A stretch of 10,248 nt of DNA from the NCBI GenBank assembly GCA_031289975.1, contig JAITOM010000074.1, positions 1-10,248 on the forward strand, written 5' to 3'. Each line of letters starts with the position of its first letter. The stretch's first letter is position 1. Positions 1 to 5,923 of this stretch are shown here, in pieces. Origin of the DNA: Methanobrevibacter sp. Lineage in GTDB: Archaea; Methanobacteriota; Methanobacteria; Methanobacteriales; Methanobacteriaceae. The notes below the pieces were generated by a model that made no database searches, was not told where the DNA came from, and saw only the letters and a program-made list of their open reading frames with translations. Both the position numbers and the translations under genes were made by a program.

Positions 1-191
1 TTCTCCGTTTTTAAAAATAATAATTATACTTTTTTTAATTAAAAATTTAGTATTTATAGCATAATTTAAAAAATTTCATTATTGAACTTGTTCAATTAGA
101 AAAACGAAGTTTTTCTTTATTGAAATTTTTTATTTCAATTAGAAAATCTGAAAGATTTTCTTTAATTACAAACATTATTTCATACACTATA
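1..191 (-). mobile_element. Partial T3 MITE-like element carrying a hairpin array
   Basis: Read on the minus strand from 191, this begins TATAGTGTATGAAATAATG and matches the complete T3 element at 2689-2902: first about 25 bases (191 down to about 166), then again from about 80 down to 7, after an extra stretch of about 81-165 that the other copy lacks. The distal end lies outside the window or has diverged. It is in opposite orientation to the 2689-2902 copy. No coding capacity. The alignment was made by eye, so the inner boundary at 1-7 is uncertain. Confidence 0.65.
81..161. repeat. Array of four short hairpins (array 1)
   Basis: Four perfect stem-loops follow each other with 1-2 base gaps. 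81-96: ATTGAAC/GTTCAAT, loop TT. 98-116: AGAAAAAC/GTTTTTCT, loop GAA. 119-139: ATTGAAAT/ATTTCAAT, loop TTTTT. 141-161: AGAAAATCT/AGATTTTCT, loop GAA. The order is A-type, B-type, A-type, B-type, so it is two tandem units of an A/B hairpin pair. The array interrupts a T3 element about 30 bp from its end at 191. Function unknown; it resembles bacterial REP/BIME-style palindrome clusters in form only. Confidence 0.85.
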
Positions 192-212
192 GATATTAAT
201 ATTAAAATTTTA

Positions 213-372
213 AATTTAGAGGCACTGTAAAAAGAGGATGGATTTTCGCGAATGAAAAATTAAAAATATAGGCTAAAAATTTGATGACCCATATATGCAT
301 TAAATTTTTTCTGCCTAAAAACTAAATTTCAGATTTTAAATTTCCATGCTAATTTTACACCGCCAATTTAGA
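213..372. mobile_element. 144-bp MITE (221-364) with 8-bp target duplication
   Basis: Ends are imperfect inverted repeats: left GGCACTGTAAAAAGAGGATG at 221, right end read inward from 364 GGCGGTGTAAAATTAGCATG. The element is flanked on both sides by the same 8 bases, AATTTAGA, at 213-220 and 365-372, which is a target-site duplication. It is far too short to encode a transposase, so it must be moved in trans or be a deletion derivative. The 8-bp duplication would fit ISM1, an insertion sequence described from Methanobrevibacter smithii, but I cannot compare the ends here. A second copy of the left end occurs at 2239. Confidence 0.85.
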
Positions 373-389
373 TATTAAATGTTTAATTT

Positions 390-590
390 TATAGTCATTT
401 TGGAAAAGTTTTTAAAATTTGGATGATAAATTATTTAATTTTAAATATTAATTTATAAAAATCTATACTTTTAAATTTTAAATAATATAAATTTATTTTA
501 ACTAATATAACTAATTTTAAGTAAATATATTATAATAATATTTATTTTTAAAAAAGTTTATTTATTAAGAACTTTATCAAAACCACTATA
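390..590. mobile_element. T1 MITE-like element, copy 1
   Basis: About 201 bp. Left end TATAGTCATTTTGGAAAAG at 390; right end read inward from 590 is TATAGTGGTTTTGATAAAG. The ends are imperfect inverted repeats over about 27 bases with four or five mismatches. The interior is extremely AT-rich with no open frame. Near-identical copies lie at 1193-1405 and, more diverged, at 4772-4974. If TA is a duplicated target, as in IS630/Tc1-mariner elements, the element proper is TAGT...ACTA; that family assignment is inference. Confidence 0.8.
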
Positions 591-617
591 ATATAATTTT
601 TAAAAACAATTACTAAT

Positions 618-809
618 TATAGTTTAGAACCAAGTTTTTTGCACTTTAAAATATTCTAATTTTTAAAATTATCTAATAGAAGTTATCAATTTATAATTAA
701 ATAGTTTATTTTATTTATTTTTTAAAAATAATAATTTTAATTTTAAAAAATTGATTTTAGTAAAAATTAAAACTAATAGTTTTTGCAAAAATTTAAGTTT
801 TATACTATA
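618..809. mobile_element. T2 MITE-like element, complete copy
   Basis: About 192 bp. Left end TATAGTTTAGAACCAAG at 618; right end read inward from 809 is TATAGTATAAAACTTAAA. Both ends then run into TTTTTTGCA or TTTTTGCA, giving an imperfect inverted repeat of about 25 bases. The left half recurs at 5289 and 9705, where it is joined to a T1-type right half. No coding capacity. The T2 copy here has no hairpin array at the position (about 651) where the copy at 9705 carries one. Confidence 0.75.
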
Positions 810-917
810 ATACAATTTTTATAATATCATTTTTTATTTATAATAATCACTTCGTCATAATATAAATTATATAATATTTATCATTTAATATAAAATATAA
901 TTAATGAGATATAATAT
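810..917. other. AT-rich spacer between elements, nothing recognised
   Basis: No open frame, no matched repeat and no clear RNA signal was seen between the T2 and T4 elements. Confidence 0.5.
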
Positions 918-1116
918 AGTGTTCTGCATAATTAATGTATTTTATTATTCAAAAAATTTTTTGCAAATTATTTTTTCAAATATTAATATTTGTCTTTTAA
1001 ATTTAATTTAAAGAAATGAAAATTATTTTTGATTGTAAATATTTAATTGGATTTTGTAAAATTAAGATTTTGTAAAATTAATATATAAGTAAAAGAAAAT
1101 AATTTTACAGAACACT
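918..1116. mobile_element. T4 MITE-like element
   Basis: About 199 bp. Left AGTGTTCTGCATAATTA at 918; right end read inward from 1116 is AGTGTTCTGTAAAATTA, so 15 of 17 bases match. The left end is preceded by TAT, giving the same TATAGT start as T1-T3, but the right end is followed by GCA. The interior (about 940-1110) has a diverged second copy at 9481-9650. No coding capacity. Confidence 0.72.
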
Positions 1117-1192
1117 GCAAATAAATTTTTTTTAATAATTAATATAATATCAAATAAATTGTTAAATTTTTATTAAATTTTATATAATGGAT

Positions 1193-1405
1193 TATAGTCA
1201 TTTTGGAAAAGTTCTTAAATTTTGGATTATAATCTTTTTTATTAAATTATTTAATTTCAAATATTAATTTATAAAAATCTATACTTTTAAATTTTAAATA
1301 ATTTAAATATATTTTAATTAATATAAATAATTTTAAATAAATATATTTTAATAATATTTATTTTTAAAAAAGTTATTTATTAAGAACTTTATCAAAACTA
1401 TTATA
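1193..1405. mobile_element. T1 MITE-like element, copy 2, just upstream of a gene
   Basis: About 213 bp; the interior follows copy 1 (390-590) closely, with about 12 extra bases near the left end. Left TATAGTCATTTTGGAAAAG at 1193; the right end is slightly altered (ATCAAAACTATTATA at 1391-1405). It ends 57 bp before the start codon of the hydrolase at 1463, so it has probably replaced or now supplies part of that gene's upstream region. Confidence 0.8.
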
Positions 1406-1411
1406 GTATGT

Positions 1412-1459
1412 AAAATATAATTGATTACTAAAGAATAACTTTTAATAATATTTAGTGAT
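1412..1459 (+). promoter_or_regulatory. Candidate TATA box and ribosome binding site
   Basis: AAAATATA at about 1412-1420 is a plausible archaeal TATA box placed about 45 bp before the start codon. GTGAT at 1455-1459 can pair with the 16S rRNA 3' end but sits only 3 bases from the ATG, a short spacing. Read by eye only. Confidence 0.35.
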
Positions 1460-1462
1460 ACA

Positions 1463-2218
1463 ATGATAGATAGTCATTTTCATGGAGATTCAAGAACTGT
1501 AGAAGATTATGAGAAGATGTCGATTGGAGGAATATCAGAAGCAATTAATTGTTCCTATTACCCCTATGAAATAATAAAACCATCTATACTTATAACTCAT
1601 TTCAAAAGAATATTATATTTTGAAAAAGAAAGAGCTGAAAAGGAAGGAATAAAATTAAATGTTGCATTAGGAATTCATCCAGCAAATGTATTTCCAAAAT
1701 ATAAACCAGTGATAGAAGAAATAAAAAAGTCAATCAATGAACAAGAAATAGTAGCCATTGGAGAATTAGGTTTAGAAACAATGAGTTGTGAGGAAATAGA
1801 TATATTCACTAAACAGTTATTAATAGCCGATGAAACTAAAACAAAAGTAATAGTTCATACACCACGCCAAAATAAATTAAATGTAATAAAAAAAACAAAA
1901 GAAATCTTATCAGAGAATATTGATCCCAAGTTAGTAGCTATTGACCATATAAATAATGCTGTTCTTGATGAAGTAATTGATGAAGGATATAAAGTTGGTT
2001 TAACAGTTCAACCAGAGAAAATGACAAGCGATGAAGCTATAATCATCCTTTCTAATAATGGTTTTGATAAATTCATGTTAAACAGTGATTCAAGCTATTC
2101 TAAATCTGATGTTTTATCAGTTCCAAAAACAGTTAGGCTGTTAAGTATAGAAGGATACAGAAAAAAAGATATAGAGAAAGTTTCTAAATTAAATGCTAAA
2201 AACTTTTTTAACTTATAA
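1463..2218 (+). CDS. TatD-superfamily metal-dependent hydrolase (archaeal type)
   Basis: A 251-residue TIM-barrel hydrolase of the TatD-related archaeal group (COG1099-like). The metal ligand set is visible: H5 and H7 in the N-terminal HFH, GIHP at 70-73, E101 in GELGLE, H132 in VHTPR, H162 in DHI and D209 in NSDSS. This implies a cytosolic divalent-metal phosphodiesterase or amidohydrolase; the substrate is unknown, and nuclease activity is only an analogy to TatD. There is no signal peptide or membrane segment. The start is the first ATG after a GTGAT motif and places the HxH motif at the usual extreme N-terminus. The gene stands alone between MITE-rich spacers, with T1 copy 2 ending 57 bp upstream and a GGCACTG element end 20 bp downstream. 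It differs clearly from the second TatD protein at 7254-8012, so it is not a recent duplicate. Confidence 0.85.
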   Translation: MIDSHFHGDSRTVEDYEKMSIGGISEAINCSYYPYEIIKPSILITHFKRILYFEKERAEKEGIKLNVALGIHPANVFPKYKPVIEEIKKSINEQEIVAIGELGLETMSCEEIDIFTKQLLIADETKTKVIVHTPRQNKLNVIKKTKEILSENIDPKLVAIDHINNAVLDEVIDEGYKVGLTVQPEKMTSDEAIIILSNNGFDKFMLNSDSSYSKSDVLSVPKTVRLLSIEGYRKKDIEKVSKLNAKNFFNL

Positions 2219-2225
2219 TTTTTGT
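2216..2225 (+). terminator. Oligo-T stop after the hydrolase gene
   Basis: Seven T residues (2219-2225) directly follow the TAA, the usual form of an archaeal intrinsic stop. No hairpin is needed or seen. Confidence 0.45.
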
Positions 2226-2238
2226 TATGTTTTGAGGG

Positions 2239-2273
2239 CACTGTAAAAAGAGGATGGAAATTTAAAATCGCCA
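2239..2273 (+). mobile_element. Solo end of the 221-364 element family
   Basis: 22 bases from 2239 are identical to the left end at 221-242 (beginning GGCACTGTAAAAAGAGGATG). The next bases, GGAAATTTAAAATC, instead match the inner sequence next to the other end of that MITE. No facing partner end was found in the window, so this is a remnant or one end of a decayed longer copy. It lies 20 bp after the hydrolase stop. Confidence 0.65.
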
Positions 2274-2413
2274 TGATACTATATCAATGCAAAAGTTTTC
2301 TAATAATTAAATTGATTAGGGCATTAATTATTTTACTATAGTTTCATTAACCTTTAATTTAATGCATCGATACTATTCGTCTTAATCAAATTCAATATTG
2401 GTTATACATTTTT
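2274..2413. other. Less AT-biased relic sequence, unidentified
   Basis: This stretch is less monotonously AT than its surroundings and lies next to the solo element end. All frames are broken by stops. An imperfect inverted pair, TATCAATGCA near 2283 and TGCATCGATA near 2363, is present. It may be a decayed insertion-sequence body or a small RNA; neither can be shown. Confidence 0.3.
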
Positions 2414-2514
2414 GAAATGATAAGTATACATATCATGAGCGAACATTAATTTTAACAATATATTAAATTTTTCTTTAAATTTAGAAATGATAAGTATATA
2501 TATCATGAGCGAAC
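2414..2514 (+). repeat. Two 31-bp direct repeats with palindromic core
   Basis: 2414-2444 and 2484-2514 differ at one base of 31, separated by 39 bp. The first copy has a near-perfect 20-bp palindrome, ATGATAAGTATACATATCAT (18 of 20 self-complementary); both are followed by GAGCGAAC. Alternatives are an operator pair, element ends, a two-repeat CRISPR relic, or duplicated 5' ends of a lost gene (each contains ATGAGCGAA). The second copy opens a 17-codon frame (2505-2558) that I do not call as a gene. Confidence 0.7.
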
Positions 2515-2688
2515 CCAAAAATAACAATGAAACACCACAAACTTTACATTCTCATTAAATAGAAATCTTTATTAAGAAAAAAATTAATAATCTAAATAAA
2601 TATAACTCCTCAAGTTAATAATTAAAAGTTTTTTTTGATAAAAATAAAATCTTAAAAACTCCTATAAGAAAATCATATTAAATATAAA
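2515..2688. other. AT-rich spacer, nothing recognised
   Basis: Apart from the 3' part of the 17-codon frame ending at 2558, no gene, repeat or RNA could be supported here. Confidence 0.5.
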
Positions 2689-2902
2689 TATAGTGTATGA
2701 AATAATGTTTGTAAGTAATGAAATTTTTTAAATTACATAATAATTGTCAAATTTTTAATTAAAAAAATTATAATTATTATTTTTAAAAATAAATAAATAA
2801 GAATTATTATTTAAAAAATTAATTTAATATTAATTTGAAATTTATAAAAATAAGATGTTTAAAAATAATGATTAATTACAAACATTTTTTACATCACTAT
2901 AT
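2689..2902. mobile_element. T3 MITE-like element, complete copy
   Basis: About 214 bp. Left TATAGTGTATGAAATAATG at 2689; right end read inward from 2902 is TATAGTGATGTAAAAAATG, and both continue into TTTGTAA. TIRs are about 30 bp, imperfect. TATA at both outer edges would fit a TA target duplication. It has no hairpin array at about 2714-2716, where the inverted copy at 1-191 carries one. No coding capacity. Confidence 0.78.
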
Positions 2903-3018
2903 AAAAATCTTTGATTTTTTATTATTCATATAATTTGTTTATTATTCGTATTTTATAAATTAATATAATTTTAAATAATATTTTTAATAATAAAAGAATA
3001 TTAAACTTTTAACTTAAT

Positions 3019-3073
3019 TTTTTCTTATTTTATGATAAATTTTAAATTATTTTTTATTATAAAATAAGAAAAA
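3019..3073. repeat. Perfect 15-bp hairpin
   Basis: TTTTTCTTATTTTAT at 3019-3033 is exactly complementary to ATAAAATAAGAAAAA at 3059-3073, with a 25-base spacer. It lies about 170 bp beyond the ftsZ stop. The rest of 2903-3242 is AT-rich with no gene. The stem could be an element relic, a transcript 3' structure, or chance in AT-rich DNA; the length makes chance less likely. Confidence 0.6.
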
Positions 3074-3224
3074 TGAAAATTAGTCATTCTTAAACATCTA
3101 ATTTTTAACTATATATTAAAATAAGGAATAAAAATAGTAATTAAATAGAAATACTAAGTTAAAATATTATTTTATAAGATTCTTGAACAGAATATTAAAT
3201 ATTTAAAATAAAAGGAAATTAAAG

Positions 3225-3242
3225 AAAAAATAGTTTAATTAA
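3225..3242 (-). terminator. Oligo-T stop after ftsZ
   Basis: On the minus strand the ftsZ TAA is followed within 20 bases by TTTTTT (3225-3230) and further T-rich sequence, consistent with an archaeal oligo-T terminator. Confidence 0.4.
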
Positions 3243-4388
3243 TTAAGAAAAGGTTCCATCAAGAAACTCTTCTAATGGATCACTATAACTTTCATTTACA
3301 GAATCAAATCCAGATGCTTTTTCTCCATCAGGTTTTTCTCTGTGATGCATTTCATGAGGTTTTACTCCTGATACAACTATTGTTGTTCTTATAGTATTCT
3401 GTAAAGACTCATCGATTTGAGTTCCCCAAATGATTTCAGCTTCTGGATCTAATCTATCAGCTATTGTCTGTACAACCTTTTCAGCTTCGTATAAGGTTAA
3501 ATCAGAACTACCTGAAATATTAATAAGAGCTCCTGTAGCATCAGAAATATCTAAGTCTAATAAAGGACTGTTAAGTGCTTCGTGAACAGATTCTAAGGCT
3601 CTATCACCAGAATCAGATTCTCCCATACCTATCATTGCCATACCAGATGATTCCATAATACTTTTAATATCAGCGAAATCTAATGCAATTAAACCTGGTT
3701 TGGTAATTAATTCTGTAATACCTTTAACAGCTCTCCCTAAAATTTCATCAGAAACCATAAATGCCTTGTTTAAAGGCAAGTTAGGTGCAACCTCTAATAA
3801 CTTATCATTTGGAATGATAATCACTGTATCTGATGTATCCTTAAGCTTTTTTAAACCTTGTTCAGCATGTTCTCGTCTTTTAATGCCCTCAGCTGAGAAA
3901 GGCATGGTAGCTATTGCAACAGTTAAAGCACCTGTTTTTTTGGCTATTTTAGATATTATTGGAGCAGAACCAGTTCCAGTTCCTCCACCTAAACCACAAG
4001 TGACAAAAACCATGTCCGCACCTTCAAACTGATCTTTTATTTCATCTTCGCTTTCTTCTGCACATAATTCACCAACATCAGGTTTACCACCTGCACCAAG
4101 ACCTCCACAAGTCTTACGACCTATTAATATCTTTTTTTCTGCTTGGCTATAGAATAAATCTTGCGCATCTGTATTTACAGTTATAGTTTCTGCTCCTTCA
4201 ATACCAATTTCATTTAATCTTGAAATAGTATTATTTCCAGCACCACCAGAACCAATAACAAATATTTTAGCTTTACTATCTTCAATAATGTCTATTAGTT
4301 CTTCGTCTATATCTGTAGATATTCTATTGGACTGTTTTTTCTCAGTCCTCTCTTCTGATTCTTTTATTACATCGTCTATAAATTTCAA
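3243..4388 (-). CDS. ftsZ: Cell division protein FtsZ (FtsZ1 type)
   Basis: A 381-residue tubulin-like GTPase that polymerises into the cytokinetic ring. Visible motifs: GGAGNNT at 48-54, NTDAQ at 72-76, the tubulin signature GGGTGTGSAP at 134-143, and the T7-loop DFADIKSIM at 237-245 with both acidic residues, D237 and D240, needed for GTP hydrolysis at the subunit interface. The N-terminal extension and overall sequence match archaeal FtsZ1. The C-terminal linker ends PLEEFLDGTFS, a plausible conserved peptide for the SepF anchor (inference). Translation must start at a TTG at 4388: the codons just before it are TAG TAA in frame and the next Met is deep inside the protein. GGGG at 4396-4399 lies 7 bases upstream as a weak ribosome site. 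The gene is divergent from the CBS gene; the secE-nusG genes often found after archaeal ftsZ are absent here. Confidence 0.97.
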   Translation of the reverse strand: MKFIDDVIKESEERTEKKQSNRISTDIDEELIDIIEDSKAKIFVIGSGGAGNNTISRLNEIGIEGAETITVNTDAQDLFYSQAEKKILIGRKTCGGLGAGGKPDVGELCAEESEDEIKDQFEGADMVFVTCGLGGGTGTGSAPIISKIAKKTGALTVAIATMPFSAEGIKRREHAEQGLKKLKDTSDTVIIIPNDKLLEVAPNLPLNKAFMVSDEILGRAVKGITELITKPGLIALDFADIKSIMESSGMAMIGMGESDSGDRALESVHEALNSPLLDLDISDATGALINISGSSDLTLYEAEKVVQTIADRLDPEAEIIWGTQIDESLQNTIRTTIVVSGVKPHEMHHREKPDGEKASGFDSVNESYSDPLEEFLDGTFS

Positions 4389-4394
4389 TTACTA

Positions 4395-4446
4395 ACCCCA
4401 CATCAATAATTATCATAATTAATTTTATAATAAGTTATATTTAAAT
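4395..4446 (-). promoter_or_regulatory. ftsZ promoter and ribosome binding site
   Basis: On the minus strand TTTAAATA (4445-4438), a canonical archaeal TATA box, is preceded by ATTGCA and lies about 50 bases before the TTG start. This predicts transcription from about 4412-4418 with a short leader containing GGGG (4399-4396). Read by eye. Confidence 0.55.
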
Positions 4447-4593
4447 GCAATGGTTTATTTATTTATTAAATTAAAAAATTATTTCAAAATTTTTATATTT
4501 TTAATCTAATTAAAAGTAAACTTTTTAAAAAAGTTAAAAAACATGAAATTTAATCAATTATTTTTTTTTTAAAAAAGTTTGATTAAAAAAATT

Positions 4594-4635
4594 GTTTTTA
4601 CATTTGGATTAATAGTTTTTACATTTAGATTACTA
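4594..4635. repeat. Tandem 21-bp repeat upstream of ftsZ
   Basis: GTTTTTACATTTGGATTAA starts at 4594 and recurs as GTTTTTACATTTAGATTAC at 4615, two mismatches over the 21-bp period. It sits about 150 bp upstream of the ftsZ TATA box. Role unknown. The rest of 4447-4771 is AT-rich with nothing else recognised. Confidence 0.65.
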
Positions 4636-4771
4636 AACTTTTATCTCATATACTATATACTTTTATCCCCATAATATATAAAGAATATGGAAAATAAGTT
4701 AACTAAAGCAATATAAATTAAAAATTATTAATTTTAAAAATAATAAATAGTTAGTTCAATAAATTAATGAT

Positions 4772-4974
4772 TATAATTATGGAAAAGTTCTTAAATTTTA
4801 AAATGATAACTTTTTTTATTAAATTATTTAATTTTAAACATCACTTTATGAAAATCTATAATTTAAGTAATGAAAATATATTTTAATTAATATAAATAAT
4901 TTTAAGTTAATATATTTTAATAATACTTATTTTTAAAGAAGTTATTTATTAAAAACTTTATCAAAACCAATATT
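4772..4974. mobile_element. T1 MITE-like element, copy 3 (diverged)
   Basis: About 203 bp. The left end has lost the TATAGTCATTTT start but keeps GGAAAAGTTCTTAAATTTT from 4781; the right end keeps ACTTTATCAAAACCA (about 4955-4969) but not the final ACTATA. The interior follows copies 1 and 2. It looks older than the other copies, and a hairpin array abuts its right end. Confidence 0.7.
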
Positions 4975-5016
4975 ATTGAAGAATTATTTTTCAATTTAGA
5001 AGAACTTATTCTTTCT
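4975..5016. repeat. Degenerate hairpin pair (array 3)
   Basis: 4975-4995 forms ATTGAAGA/TTTTCAAT with a five-base loop (one G-T pair), the same 21-nt size as the A-type hairpin at 119-139. After TT comes a 19-nt B-type copy at 4998-5016 (AGAA...TTCT) whose inner stem has decayed. Order and lengths match one unit of array 1. Confidence 0.6.
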
Positions 5017-5288
5017 TTAAAAATATTTTTAAATGTGGATTATTATAATATTAAATGAATTTAAGGTAATTTAAAATTATAATATAGTGCTTTGTAAATA
5101 TTATTTTTAAATATTCATATTATTTTTAATTAATATTTTAGAATAATTATATTTTAAATATATACATAATTTTATTTATTTTATTAAATTAAGTTAAATA
5201 AGATATTTTATTTTAAAAAAAATAATTTTTAATTACTTAACTTATATTTATCTTAAAATTGAAAAAATAGATATTTTAATAAATTCAA
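5017..5288. other. AT-rich spacer with a possible T4-like end
   Basis: TATAGTGCTTTGTAAA near 5088 resembles the T4 end at 915, but no partner end was found. Nothing else can be supported. Confidence 0.3.
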
Positions 5289-5535
5289 TATAGTTTAGAA
5301 CCAATTTTTATTAAAATATTCTAATTTTCAAAATTATCTAATAGAGTTTATTAATTTATAATTAAATAATTTATTTTATTTATTTTTTAAAAATAATAAT
5401 TTTAATCTTATAATTTTAAATTTTAAATAGTGTAAACTTATTTTAATTAATATAAATAATTTTAAATTAATATTTTTTAATAATATTTAATTTTAAAGAA
5501 AGTTATTTATTAAGAACTTTATCAAAACCACTATA
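5289..5535. mobile_element. Chimeric MITE: T2 left half, T1 right half
   Basis: About 247 bp. It opens with the T2 end TATAGTTTAGAACCAA (5289) and follows the T2 interior to about 5404, then continues as T1 to the T1 right end ATCAAAACCACTATA at 5521-5535. The same join is found at 9705-10246, so this is a recurring element type rather than a one-off fusion. It carries no hairpin array. Confidence 0.72.
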
Positions 5536-5860
5536 ATTAAATAAAAATTTTAAATTAAAATTAAATAGTATTGGATCTAAACTTTTCAGTGAACATTTTT
5601 TGAAAAAGATGTATTTTTTTTATTTTCACTAATAAGTAGCTAAAAATGGGTTAATGTTTGCTTAAAAGTAGATATAAACTTAAATATAGATTTTTCAGCC
5701 ATAAATTTAGAATATTTCATTAATTTCAAATTCAAAAACATTTAATAAGTAGAAAAAATATATAAAATTAAGTGAAAAATCAAGTTATAATGATTATTAC
5801 AAAATAAAATATTAAATAAAAATCTTCTATTGTATTATTTAACAAATTGAGATTTGTCTA
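5536..5860. other. AT-rich spacer, nothing recognised
   Basis: No open frame of note, matched inverted ends or RNA structure was seen. It separates the last element from the CBS gene promoter region. Confidence 0.5.
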
Positions 5861-5868
5861 AATTGACA

Positions 5869-5917
5869 TTATAAATTACAAAATTAGTATTATATAAAAT
5901 AAGCCAATTCAGAGGTG
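5869..5917 (+). promoter_or_regulatory. CBS gene promoter candidate and ribosome binding site
   Basis: TATAAATT near 5871 and TATATAAA near 5891 are both TATA-box candidates; the first fits better because it leaves a leader containing the strong ribosome site GAGGTG (5912-5917), 6 bases before the ATG. Confidence 0.45.
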
Positions 5918-5923
5918 TAATAA

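Noticed and set aside
1..1462. tRNA, rRNA or other GC-rich structured RNA in the gene-free stretches
   Set aside because: No cloverleaf, no TTCGA-type T-arm and no locally GC-rich block was seen in any of the long spacers.
2414..2514. CRISPR array
   Set aside because: Only two repeats, a single AT-rich spacer like the surrounding DNA, no leader and no cas genes in the window; kept only as one alternative for the repeat pair.
2487..2558. Small protein gene of 17-23 codons
   Set aside because: No ribosome site, no recognisable sequence, and its start lies within a duplicated motif whose other copy stops after 10 codons.
3700..4032. 110-codon plus-strand frame inside ftsZ
   Set aside because: It is antisense to the conserved FtsZ core, with no ribosome site and no recognisable family.
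5690..5702. TTTTTCAGCC as another end of the 9808-9993 element
   Set aside because: The match to TTTTTCACAGCC is short and gapped, with no partner end and no target duplication.
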